DNA of 64,000 bases from contig CAUTYX010000009.1 of assembly GCA_963542695.1 (NCBI GenBank), forward strand, positions 18,367-82,366, written 5' to 3'. The stretch is from RUG100 sp963542695 (GTDB lineage Bacteria > Bacillota > Clostridia > Peptostreptococcales > Anaerovoracaceae). Under the pieces are notes generated by a model that saw only the letters and a program-made list of their open reading frames with translations, had not been told where the DNA came from and searched no databases. Shown here piece after piece: positions 45,863 through 53,313 of the stretch (the first letter of the stretch is position 1; every line of letters starts with the position of its first letter). The translations under genes were made by a program, and so were the position numbers.

Positions 45863-47458
45863 ATGGAAAGAATAATTAAAGAAAGGGCAGTTGCTGTTAT
45901 TGTGTGCCTAGCCATGGTGGCCGGGCTTTTTGCAGTACCGTTTGCAACTGAAAATCGAGGAAATACGGCAAAAGCTGCAGCTTCTTCGGTGTATTGTGTT
46001 TACGTCAAGGCAGGGCCGTTGTCCATTCGCAAATCAGCTACGGTTAATTCTAAATACCTTGGAAGTGTGCCGGAAAAAACAACACTTAAAGCAACTAGCC
46101 GAAAAAAGAACGGAAATACCAACTGGTATCGCATAACGTATAAAAAGAAAACCGGCTATCTTTGTGGTACTTTCTTAAAGACGAAATACGAAGATATTAA
46201 TTACACCTCTTCGGAATATAAAAAAGGGAAGACGACGGAAGTTTTGAAAGTTCGTAGTGGTGCTACTGCCGACAGCCGGCAGGTAGGCACTTTATCAAAA
46301 GGGAAAAACGTTACCATAATCGGATATTACTATGCCGAAAAGCCTACATGGTACAAAGTTTCCTATAAAGGAAAGACGAGATATATTTGTGCTGATTTTG
46401 TTACTATCTTGAATGGTAACAATAACGCAGCACCGAAGAAACCGGCTCCTAAAAAACCTGCGCCAAAGAAACCGGAAGCTAAAAAACCGGCACCATCTCC
46501 GGGATATTCCAGTAGCTATAAAAGATTTAGAGCCCAGATGATCAGTAAAGGGTTCCCTAGCAGCTATGTCCCAAAACTTTGGGCACTCCACAAAAAGCAT
46601 CCAAAATGGAAGTTTGTGGCACAGCGGACACATATTGATTGGACGTATGCTATTAACAGATCCTCTAGACCGGGAATTAATCTGGTGGAACCGGGACAAT
46701 GGAATCTTCGCGATAAGAAAAATAATAGAAGTTACGATGGAAGATGGAAACAGGCCAATAAGACTGCCATAAAATACTATATGGATCCACGGAATTTCTT
46801 AGATGATAAGGATATTTATCAATTTATGACCCACAAATACCAGTCTGCCGGTCAAAATAAAAATACTATTAAGTCTATGACATATGGTTGCTTCATAAAT
46901 AACCAAAGCCATATCAATTGGATTTATCAGGCTGGCAGAACTTCGCAAGTTAACCCTAACGTTATTGCTGCGATGATAATTCAGGAACAGGGACGGTCTG
47001 GAAATAGTGGTTCTGTAAAGGAAAGTTATAGAGCTAAAAAAACAAAAAAAGATTATAAAGGAATTTACAATTATTTTAATGTAGGTGCATATCACGATGG
47101 TATTCGAAATGCCATTCAAAGAGGTTTATGGTATGCGAAGGGGAAAATATTTGGAATTCAACTTTATTCCTATGGACGTCCATGGAATAGTCGCTATAAA
47201 TCAATTCGAGGAGGGGCATTGTTCTATCGTGCAGAATACCTAAATAACAACCAGTACACCTACTATACTAAGAAATTTAATGTTATGAATGGAGCTTGGA
47301 ACGTTGGTTCCCATGAGTATATGACTAATTTGGAAGGTGCCGCCAGTGAAGGAAGATTATTGAAAGATGCCTATAAAAGAAGCAATAACTACGCTATGAG
47401 CTTCTATATTCCGATCTTTACCAATATGCCGGCAAAGGCTTGCAAGTATCCAAGATAA
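45863..47458 (+). CDS. Secreted SH3b / beta-N-acetylglucosaminidase (GH73-like) autolysin
   Basis: 531 residues from ATG 45863, after a GGGGGA site. Residues 1-41 form a signal peptide ending near AKAAA. Two bacterial SH3 domains at about 45-180 (GPLSIRKSATVNSKYLG and LKVRSGATADSRQVGTL) probably bind the wall. A Lys-Pro-Ala-rich linker follows at about 190-215. The C-terminal catalytic domain resembles LytD/LytG-type glucosaminidases: YYMDPRNFLDDKDIYQFM, then VNPNVIAAMIIQEQG with the likely catalytic Glu. It would cleave GlcNAc-MurNAc bonds. It is transcribed alone from a near-consensus promoter. Confidence 0.88.
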   Translation: MERIIKERAVAVIVCLAMVAGLFAVPFATENRGNTAKAAASSVYCVYVKAGPLSIRKSATVNSKYLGSVPEKTTLKATSRKKNGNTNWYRITYKKKTGYLCGTFLKTKYEDINYTSSEYKKGKTTEVLKVRSGATADSRQVGTLSKGKNVTIIGYYYAEKPTWYKVSYKGKTRYICADFVTILNGNNNAAPKKPAPKKPAPKKPEAKKPAPSPGYSSSYKRFRAQMISKGFPSSYVPKLWALHKKHPKWKFVAQRTHIDWTYAINRSSRPGINLVEPGQWNLRDKKNNRSYDGRWKQANKTAIKYYMDPRNFLDDKDIYQFMTHKYQSAGQNKNTIKSMTYGCFINNQSHINWIYQAGRTSQVNPNVIAAMIIQEQGRSGNSGSVKESYRAKKTKKDYKGIYNYFNVGAYHDGIRNAIQRGLWYAKGKIFGIQLYSYGRPWNSRYKSIRGGALFYRAEYLNNNQYTYYTKKFNVMNGAWNVGSHEYMTNLEGAASEGRLLKDAYKRSNNYAMSFYIPIFTNMPAKACKYPR

Positions 47459-47489
47459 AGCATTGAAATTTCTCTAAGGGAGATGTGAA

Positions 47490-47540
47490 CTGACTCTTAG
47501 GTGCCGGAGATTCCTCTGGTATATGGGAGTCAGTTTTTTT
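47490..47540 (+). terminator. Terminator after the glucosaminidase gene
   Basis: CTGACTC and GAGTCAG arms, a 30-base loop, then seven T. The large loop contains smaller pairings. Confidence 0.7.
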
Positions 47541-47586
47541 GATGGAACCAAATTTTTTATAGCCGGTATCGGATACAATTCTTGTT

Positions 47587-47712
47587 TGCTATAATCACCA
47601 TTGCTATGTGAAAAATCATGAATGAACCGGGATTGTTTATCTTCTGAAATGGTATTTACATTTGATGGTCGTCCCCTTAGAATGTAACCACATTTTAGAT
47701 GATAAGGTTACA
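47587..47712 (+). promoter_or_regulatory. Promoter and leader hairpin before the thioesterase gene
   Basis: Extended -10 TGCTATAAT at 47587-47595. The leader then contains a perfect 7-bp hairpin TGTAACC (47683-47689) / GGTTACA (47706-47712), followed by two CCATGG palindromes 13 bases apart (47716 and 47731), the second just before the ribosome site. I recognise no known riboswitch. Confidence 0.45.
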
Positions 47713-47747
47713 GACCATGGGGTAATTGACCATGGAGGAGGTGTGAT

Positions 47748-48221
47748 TTGGCAACCAACATGATATCCACCCGCCACTTGGTAAAGGGCGAAGATTTAAA
47801 TCATCACGGAACACTCTATGCCGGAAGAGGTGTAGAATGGATGGTAGAAGCCGGGTTTATGACAGCATCAGCTGCAACAGAAAGCGAAAACATCGTTTGT
47901 ATGCGCATCAACAGCTTACTGTTTTCAAAACCGGTTCCAAAGGGGCAAATGGTAATTTATGATAGTTGTATTTGTTACGCCGGGAAAACCAGTTTGACTG
48001 CCTATGTAAAGGTAAGCAACAGCAAGACCGGAGCCTTTATTGTAGATGGTTTTTTCACCTATGTTTATACAGACGAAAATGGAAAATCAAAGCCCCATGG
48101 TATTGTGATTGTACCGGAAACAGAGGCGGAAAAGGAACTATACGCAGAGGCAAAGCAAATCCAGAGAGAATCCAAGGAGGAAGCCAAAGCCTACGCCTTG
48201 CGACATAAAAAACAGTTGTAA
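47748..48221 (+). CDS. Hotdog-fold acyl-CoA thioesterase
   Basis: 157 residues with a TTG start six bases after GGAGGAGG. Single hotdog domain of the acyl-CoA hydrolase group: DLNHHGTLYAGRGVEWMVEAGFMTA places the Asn/His/Gly of the active-site helix, and VCMRINSLLFSKPVPKGQMVIYDSCICYAGKTSLTAYVKV is the beta-sheet segment. It hydrolyses acyl-CoA thioesters; chain length is not predictable. The basic, glutamate-rich C-terminus (about 125-157) is a charged tail. It has its own promoter and terminator. Confidence 0.85.
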   Translation: MATNMISTRHLVKGEDLNHHGTLYAGRGVEWMVEAGFMTASAATESENIVCMRINSLLFSKPVPKGQMVIYDSCICYAGKTSLTAYVKVSNSKTGAFIVDGFFTYVYTDENGKSKPHGIVIVPETEAEKELYAEAKQIQRESKEEAKAYALRHKKQL

Positions 48222-48263
48222 GGCCTACAAAAGCGATGCTTTGCTGAAAATACAATCAAAAAA

Positions 48264-48307
48264 CCAGCACAATTGGTAGAGACTACTCCCTGTGCTGGCT
48301 TTTTTTG
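48264..48307. terminator. Terminator after the thioesterase gene
   Basis: CCAGCAC and GTGCTGG arms, 21-base loop, then CTTTTTTT. The left flank is A-rich, so it may also stop leftward transcripts from pepS. Confidence 0.8.
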
Positions 48308-48350
48308 TGTTTGCATTTTGTATTTGATTATGAATCGCGACCAGTACTTA

Positions 48351-49460
48351 CTATTTTAGATTTTCCGGATTTAAGCCTTCCAGCTGCGGAATGACAAAGC
48401 GACCATCTTTTCGAATCAGTTTATCATCAAAATAGATTTCACCGCCACCGTAGTCTTCACGTTGAATTAATACTAAATCCCAATGGACGGCTGACGAATT
48501 GCCGTTGGGGGCATCATCGTAAGCTTCTCCCGGAGTCAAGTGAAGGCTGCCACAAATCTTTTCGTCAAAAAGAGTATCCTTCATAGGGTGGAGGATGTAC
48601 GGATTGACTCCAAGGGCAAATTCACCAAAGTATCGGGCTCCCGGATCTGTATCCAGCAGTGCATTTATGCGGGTATTGTCGTTGGCGGTTGCTTTGACGA
48701 TTTTTCCGTTTTCAATTTCAAATCGAATATTTTCGTAGGTGAATCCTTGCTCTTCGGAAGGTGTGTTGTAGGTAATGACACCGTTGACAGAATTTTTTAC
48801 CGGTGCTGTGTATACCTCACCATCGGGGATATTGCATTCACCGCTACACTTTACTGCCGGTATCCCTTTGATAGAAAAGGTTAAATCTGTACCGGGACCT
48901 TTAATTTGTACGTTGTCGGTTTTTTCCATCAGTTTTTTCAGTGGGTTCATAGCCTGAGACATTTTTCCGTAGTCCAGGGTGCAAACATCGTAATAGAAAT
49001 CCCTAAAAGTTTCTTGGCTGGTTCCGGCAAGCTGTGCCATGGAAGGGTTGGGATAGCGCAAGATAACCCACTTACTGTGATCCACCCGCTGATCCAGTAC
49101 CGGTTTTAACTCTCTGCTATATAGATTCAATTGTTCCGATGGGACATCGGACAGCTCGGATGTATTGGCGTTGCTGCGTATGGCTATATATGCATCCATT
49201 TCTTTCATTTGATGAAGCAGATACTCGTTCATAAATTCCAGCTGGTCTTTTCTTGCCCCCAGCAACAGCTCTCGGGTGATGATGCTGTTGTCAATGTTGA
49301 CGTAGGGTTTGGCACCGACAGCATAGGCGTTTTTTACAATTTGCCGCACTAAATCAACAGACTCATCCCCCTCGTATTCAATTAAAATATTTTCATCTTT
49401 TTCTAATCGGCAAGAATATGCGGTCAGCAAATCTGCCAATTTTTTATCTCTTGGATCCAT
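48351..49460 (-). CDS. M29-family (thermophilic-type) aminopeptidase
   Basis: 369 residues from ATG at 49460, with AAGGAGG directly upstream; the frame extends 16 codons further without a site. M29 aminopeptidases are two-metal cytosolic exopeptidases (AmpS/PepS/T type). Motifs visible include ILIEYEGDESVDLVRQI at the N-terminus, the first metal Glu in SGECNIPDGEVYTAP, the EEQGFTYENIRFE region, GARYFGEFALGVNP, and the C-terminal HLTPGEAYDDAPNGNSSAVHWDLV with its His and Asp. It provides peptide turnover consistent with a peptide-fermenting lifestyle. Confidence 0.93.
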   Translation of the reverse strand: MDPRDKKLADLLTAYSCRLEKDENILIEYEGDESVDLVRQIVKNAYAVGAKPYVNIDNSIITRELLLGARKDQLEFMNEYLLHQMKEMDAYIAIRSNANTSELSDVPSEQLNLYSRELKPVLDQRVDHSKWVILRYPNPSMAQLAGTSQETFRDFYYDVCTLDYGKMSQAMNPLKKLMEKTDNVQIKGPGTDLTFSIKGIPAVKCSGECNIPDGEVYTAPVKNSVNGVITYNTPSEEQGFTYENIRFEIENGKIVKATANDNTRINALLDTDPGARYFGEFALGVNPYILHPMKDTLFDEKICGSLHLTPGEAYDDAPNGNSSAVHWDLVLIQREDYGGGEIYFDDKLIRKDGRFVIPQLEGLNPENLK

Positions 49461-49528
49461 TACTCCTCCTTGAAATTTGTTAGTATTGGTTCTGTGGTCA
49501 CATGGCAATGAATGCTATGATTAAAGGT

Positions 49529-49557
49529 ATTATAAAGAACTGGAAAAGAAAATACAA
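49529..49557 (-). promoter_or_regulatory. Promoter of the M29 aminopeptidase gene
   Basis: Minus strand TTGTAT (49557-49552), 17-bp spacer, TATAAT (49534-49529). It overlaps the divergent tRNA promoter. Confidence 0.65.
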
Positions 49558-49569
49558 ATAGTGTATACT
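49541..49569 (+). promoter_or_regulatory. Probable promoter of tRNA-Ser
   Basis: TGGAAA, 17-bp spacer, TATACT, with the mature tRNA starting 12 bases after the -10. Confidence 0.55.
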
Positions 49570-49580
49570 ATTTTCAGTTT

Positions 49581-49670
49581 GGAAGCGTATCGAAGTGGTC
49601 ATAACGAGCCGCACTCGAAATGCGGTTGTCCTTTTTGGGCACGTGGGTTCGAATCCCACCGCTTCCGCCA
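49581..49670 (+). tRNA. tRNA-Ser(CGA)
   Basis: A 90-base class II tRNA. The acceptor stem is GGAAGCG/CGCTTCC with discriminator G and encoded CCA. The anticodon stem CCGCA/TGCGG carries loop CTCGAAA, giving anticodon CGA (49616-49618), which reads UCG. A long variable arm TTGTCC...GGGCA type is present, and the T-loop GGTTCGAATCC is standard. It is immediately followed by prophage DNA, so its 3' half is the attachment site. Confidence 0.96.
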
Positions 49671-49704
49671 AACATTAAATTACCGTTGGAATATCAACGA
49701 TTTT

Positions 49705-49738
49705 AAAAAGTGTCATGGCAGTAAATTGGCACTTTTTT
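49705..49738. terminator. Bidirectional terminator between tRNA-Ser and int
   Basis: AAAAAGTGTCA and TGGCACTTTTT arms pair over 11 positions with one G-U, around an 11-base loop. Poly-T and poly-A flanks serve the tRNA and the converging integrase, whose stop codon lies in the right arm. Confidence 0.75.
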
Positions 49739-50825
49739 ATTTCATAAAGTCTATAAATCGCTTTAATGCGGCTGTTTTATCTTCCTGGTAAACGTGGTTA
49801 TACACATCCAAAGTAGTCTTTACATCCTCATGTCCAAGGCGATCCTGTACTTCCGGAATACTAACCCCGGCAGAAAAAAGCATGCTGCAATGGGTGTGCC
49901 TAAACCCATGAGGACTGACATATTTTAAATCTGTATCATCTACCACTCTGTGAAGCTGTCTGATTGGCTGTGAGGGTGTTATGAAGCTTCCTTTAGTGTT
50001 TGAGAAGACATATGTGCCATTCTTATCTAAGCCATCAATAAGGGCGGCTGTAGCATCATCTAGTAGGATAACTCTATTGCTCTTATCCGTTTTTGGTGTT
50101 TCTGATACAAAATGGCCGTTGTCTCCATCGGTGATTGTTTTGTTGATACTAAGGGTTTTTGATTTCATATCAATATCATCCCATGTAAGGGCAAGTGCTT
50201 CTCCACGTCTGATACCGGTGTAGGCAAGTAATCTGAAGAATACGAACCATTTATAGGATAGTTTTTCTTCGGCAAGTGATAGAAACTTTTCCAACTCTGA
50301 TTTGGTATAGTAGTTTTCTGATTTTTTCTTTTTACTGGAAGCCTTTTTTCGCTTTGGTACTTCCACAAAATCTGCAGGGTTTTGATAAATGTATTCTTGT
50401 TTTTTAGCAAAAGTCAGGATCCTTTTAAGGCATGAAAACCGTGTATCCGCTCGTATTGCACTCTCAAATTGCTGATTTACAAAAGATTGTACTAACAGTG
50501 GTGTAACTTCCTGTATTTTCTTATCTCCAAAAGTTGGCAGTATATGATCTCTAAAAACCTGTTTGGTGTGTTTTAGCGTGCTTTTCTTCACTCCTAATCG
50601 ATATGTTTCCATCCATATCTCATAGACCTGCCGGAAAGTTGCCTTAGATTTCTCTGTGGGCTTGTGGGTAGTGGTGAGTTCTAAATAAGCCTTTTCTGCT
50701 TCTCTCTTAGTGTCAAATCCGCTTTTAAAAACCCTCTGCTGCTTCCCAGTAACGTAATCTTTCCCCAGGAAAGCCCGAAATCTGTATTTAGTTCTGCCTT
50801 TGACTTTATAGGATTCAATTTTCAT
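49737..50825 (-). CDS. int: Tyrosine-recombinase prophage integrase
   Basis: 362 residues. An N-terminal AP2/arm-binding domain (about 1-55, KGRTKYRFRAFLGKD) precedes a SAM-like core-binding domain (about 60-150) and a catalytic domain. Catalytic residues are visible: Arg206 (TGIRRGEAL), His306 and Arg309 (HGFRH), His332 (LGHED), and the nucleophile Tyr342 (DVYNH). It integrates and excises the phage at the 3' end of tRNA-Ser. It is transcribed towards the tRNA, the usual orientation. A candidate excisionase-like protein is encoded at 55014. Confidence 0.95.
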   Translation of the reverse strand: MKIESYKVKGRTKYRFRAFLGKDYVTGKQQRVFKSGFDTKREAEKAYLELTTTHKPTEKSKATFRQVYEIWMETYRLGVKKSTLKHTKQVFRDHILPTFGDKKIQEVTPLLVQSFVNQQFESAIRADTRFSCLKRILTFAKKQEYIYQNPADFVEVPKRKKASSKKKKSENYYTKSELEKFLSLAEEKLSYKWFVFFRLLAYTGIRRGEALALTWDDIDMKSKTLSINKTITDGDNGHFVSETPKTDKSNRVILLDDATAALIDGLDKNGTYVFSNTKGSFITPSQPIRQLHRVVDDTDLKYVSPHGFRHTHCSMLFSAGVSIPEVQDRLGHEDVKTTLDVYNHVYQEDKTAALKRFIDFMK

Positions 50826-50920
50826 GGTAACAAAAACGCTCCTTTTTTGTTTGTAAAGAAGCGGTTCTGATGATACAATGAAATTGCTACATTTCGGGTT
50901 TGCATCACACAGATCCGCTA

Positions 50921-50950
50921 GACCTCTGTTTTTACGGGGGTCTTTTTTTA
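50921..50950 (+). terminator. Rightward terminator between int and the Abi gene
   Basis: AGACCTC and GGGGTCT arms (one G-U) with a T7 tail on the plus strand, ending at the Abi stop. No plus-strand gene lies upstream within the prophage, so it would block host read-through or antisense transcription into abi. Confidence 0.55.
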
Positions 50951-51991
50951 ATTACAATATATGTTTTTTAAATCTACTATGATTTCTCTAGGAAGTTTAA
51001 AAACCTCTAGTACACTTTTCTTTCCAAATTTTACATCTCTATCCTCATACGGTTTGAACAAATTTTCTAATTCGTTAATAAAATTAGCTCTTTTATATGG
51101 ATCGTTTAATAACACTAACAATGATATTACTACAGCAAGCAATCCTGATTTTGCACTGGATGAATTTTTAAACATCGATTTTGTTATAATTCCATTTGAC
51201 AATGTAATGGTTTGCCTCTTAGGCAATCTCTTGTTTCCAAAATTCGCATAAGTTCTGTTTCCGTGCGCTATGCTGTTTCTGAATTCTTTTAAGATAGATA
51301 ATGCTTTGCTTAAAAACTCTTTTTTCTGTTCAACACTAAGAGTTTTGTTTTGAATAAATTCATTGCATACTTCGTTTTTATCATCTCCATTTAGGATGTT
51401 GTACCATTTAATAGTAAGACCAAAAGATAACGAGGTGGTTAATATCCATGCGGGTGTATGATTGTGGTGCTCGTAATAGTAAATTAAGCTTTTGCTATGG
51501 TGTAAAGCAGGATTATTTACATCGAGGTTCCTTGATATATCCCGAAGAATATTTCTCTTTTGACTTCCATTAGAATAGTGTTTGTAGCACAAATAGTCAT
51601 CATTTTCTTTATGCGAAAGTTTCTTTTCGTTTAAGCTACATGGGTTGATATAATCGTCTCTGTTTGTATATACACCGTGATTTTTTGAAATTACATATGA
51701 AAGTATGCTTTTCAATGATTTTTCTATATATAAAATGTATTTGAATAATATCTGACCCAATGTGGTGTCAATAGAGTGCAAATCATACAAATCATAGAAA
51801 CTCACTCCATCATCAAAATTGACCTTATCAGCACTCAAGAACACTTCTTGGTATCCATTTAAAAGCGTGTAATAGGAAATGTTTTTTAATGAGGCTATTG
51901 TAAAATCCTTATCGTTGATAGTAATATTACGATCATCCATAATTTGCACTAATTCTTCGTAAGTTTTAAATGGCTTATCATATTTTGTCAT
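50948..51991 (-). CDS. Abi_2 (AbiD/AbiF-like) abortive-infection protein
   Basis: 347 residues, AT-rich relative to neighbours. The N-terminus KPFKTYEELVQIMDDRNI followed by LKNISYYTLLNGY is the Abi_2 signature. KYILYIEKSLKSILSYVI, WILTTSLSFGLTIKWY and KEFRNSIAHGNR follow. The last contains an R-x4-H HEPN-type motif (Arg238, His243), the expected RNase centre. Such proteins stop phage growth, and prophages use them against competitors. The start ATG at 51991 has no free ribosome site: GAGGGG is inside the 3' arm of a terminator hairpin 11 bases upstream. Expression therefore probably needs that structure to open. Confidence 0.88.
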   Translation of the reverse strand: MTKYDKPFKTYEELVQIMDDRNITINDKDFTIASLKNISYYTLLNGYQEVFLSADKVNFDDGVSFYDLYDLHSIDTTLGQILFKYILYIEKSLKSILSYVISKNHGVYTNRDDYINPCSLNEKKLSHKENDDYLCYKHYSNGSQKRNILRDISRNLDVNNPALHHSKSLIYYYEHHNHTPAWILTTSLSFGLTIKWYNILNGDDKNEVCNEFIQNKTLSVEQKKEFLSKALSILKEFRNSIAHGNRTYANFGNKRLPKRQTITLSNGIITKSMFKNSSSAKSGLLAVVISLLVLLNDPYKRANFINELENLFKPYEDRDVKFGKKSVLEVFKLPREIIVDLKNIYCN

Positions 51992-51995
51992 AACG

Positions 51996-52066
51996 AAAAA
52001 ATCCCCTCTTACTTTGCGGTAAGAAGGAATTGTTTCAGTCGTCTTGGTGAACGACCATTTCTGCTA
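51996..52066 (-). ncRNA. Candidate structured RNA directly upstream of the Abi_2 gene
   Basis: Read on the minus strand, about 70 bases with two hairpins. Hairpin 1: GTCGT (52055-52051) / ACGAC (52042-52038), loop TCACCAAG. Then a linker CTGAAACAATT-like single strand. Hairpin 2: CCTTCTTAC (52027-52019) / GTAAGAGGGG side (52012-52004), 9 bp with one G-U, loop CGCAAA, followed by A and six T. The second is a textbook terminator ending 5 bases before the abi ATG. A possible promoter is TTGCAA, 17 bp, TAAGTT (52077-52072) with TGG extension. I have a recollection that Abi_2-type genes can be accompanied by small RNAs, but cannot verify it here. Confidence 0.65.
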
Positions 52067-52135
52067 TATCCAACTTACCATAATCGATTTTATTTTGCAA
52101 GCTTTTTTCGGCTTATACTGGCGTTAGCCAACTTG

Positions 52136-52534
52136 TTAAGCCTCTTTTACGGGATCCCCAATATGGATTGTATAATCATCAAGTGATAAATCAGTTATAT
52201 CTTTTGTGCTAACTTTTAAATCTGAATATACTTCAACATCTGATGTGAGAAGTGGGGATGCTACAAATGGAGATTTCTTTTTATAAGTATGTGTTTTGCA
52301 AATCGAATATGTTTCTTCGCATCGCACAACAGTTAATTCTGCTTTTACCATCTCAAAGTCTGAGATAACCAATTCTGGATCATCGTTCTCCAAAGTCCCT
52401 ATATAACTATATATCTGAATCTTATCCCCAACACTAAGTCCTTTATTTGAGCCAGCTGTTATCAATATAGTGTGCGTATTTAAAATTTTTGCTACTCTAC
52501 CAATAAATTTGGGTCCATATTTTTTTGTCTCCAT
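52136..52534 (-). CDS. Unknown small beta-rich protein between repressor and Abi
   Basis: 132 residues from the ATG at 52534, six bases after AAGGAGG; an ATG two codons earlier abuts the site. The sequence is beta-rich, with VAKILNTHTILITAGSNKGLSVGDKIQIYSYIG, an alternating hydrophobic pattern and turn suggestive of a small barrel (OB/SH3-like). YTIHIGDPVKEA closes it. No signal peptide or membrane helix. I do not recognise a named domain. It lies 11 bases downstream of the repressor on the same strand, so it is likely lysogenically expressed and could be immunity- or defence-related. Confidence 0.65.
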   Translation of the reverse strand: METKKYGPKFIGRVAKILNTHTILITAGSNKGLSVGDKIQIYSYIGTLENDDPELVISDFEMVKAELTVVRCEETYSICKTHTYKKKSPFVASPLLTSDVEVYSDLKVSTKDITDLSLDDYTIHIGDPVKEA

Positions 52535-52545
52535 TGGCATCCTCC

Positions 52546-53172
52546 TTAAAATTTAGCTCTTAATTCAATAACCTTGCCTAGGATTCTTACAGGAAGTTCT
52601 TTTATATCTCTAGGCGAAAATTGTTTTACCTGATATGTAGGGTTAGCGGGGATTAGATTTAATCCACCATCTTCAAATATTTTTACTTTACGCATGATAG
52701 CCTCGTCAGAATTAACCATGATAATGGCTACATCTCCACTATTTACTTCTGGCTGTTGTAAAACGATTACAACATCTCCATCGGAAAATTTTGGTTCCAT
52801 GCAATCGCCTTTAACTTGCAAAGCCATGATTTCGCCTTTATTGGCTATTTCTGGTGTGATTTCTTCCCAATCAATGACTTCTTCTATTGCATCTGTTGGA
52901 ACTCCTGCATGTACCATTCCGATGACTGGGATTCGGATTGCGGTTGCTTTCTTATGGGGTTCTTCAGTTGCTTCATCCCAACCCATTAGATAGGCAGGGG
53001 AAACTCTAAAGCAGTTTGCTAGCAACTCGATTTTATCAGATGGGATATTCGTGATTAGTCCATTTTCATATTTATATACAGTTTGTTTTGTGGTATTTAG
53101 AACGCTGGCAAGTTCTTCTTGAGTTATATTATTTTCTTCTCTCAATTTTTTTATTCTATCTTTTATTGCCAT
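52546..53172 (-). CDS. CI-like repressor with S24 (LexA-type) domain
   Basis: 208 residues. An N-terminal helix-turn-helix (IKKLREENNITQEELASVLNTTKQTVYKYENG, about 6-38) is joined to a C-terminal S24 peptidase fold. The autocleavage site is Ala89-Gly90 (MVHAG). At the nucleophile motif, normally GDSM, it reads GDCM (Cys124). The lysine region reads DEAIMRKV (Arg161-Lys162). It keeps the prophage silent and may be SOS-cleavable, subject to the altered dyad. The ribosome site is a run of eight G seven bases upstream. It faces the Cro-like gene across the operator region. Confidence 0.92.
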   Translation of the reverse strand: MAIKDRIKKLREENNITQEELASVLNTTKQTVYKYENGLITNIPSDKIELLANCFRVSPAYLMGWDEATEEPHKKATAIRIPVIGMVHAGVPTDAIEEVIDWEEITPEIANKGEIMALQVKGDCMEPKFSDGDVVIVLQQPEVNSGDVAIIMVNSDEAIMRKVKIFEDGGLNLIPANPTYQVKQFSPRDIKELPVRILGKVIELRAKF

Positions 53173-53194
53173 GACTTTACCCCCCCCTCTACTA

Positions 53195-53296
53195 GGTAGT
53201 AACTTAATACTACCACAAAAAAGTTATAAAACAAGCGAAAAATAACTTGACACGATACATTTTAAGTATTAACATTGAGGTAACTTAAAAAGTTAC
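53195..53296. promoter_or_regulatory. Immunity operators and rightward promoter
   Basis: A perfect operator GTAACTT-AAA-AAGTTAC is at 53280-53296. Half or imperfect copies lie at 53199-53214 (GTAACTT, within a GGTAGT/ACTACC palindrome), 53221-53227 and 53243-53248. The rightward promoter is TTGACA (53247-53252), 17 bp, TAACAT (53270-53275), with operator half-sites at the -35 and a full operator just after the -10. This is the switch controlling repressor and Cro. Confidence 0.8.
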
Positions 53297-53313
53297 GAGG
53301 AGGTGATAAGCAA

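Noticed and set aside
46437..46500. Short tandem repeat as a possible CRISPR or minisatellite
   Set aside because: It encodes the Lys-Pro-Ala linker of the autolysin and is explained by protein repeats. No CRISPR array is present in the window.
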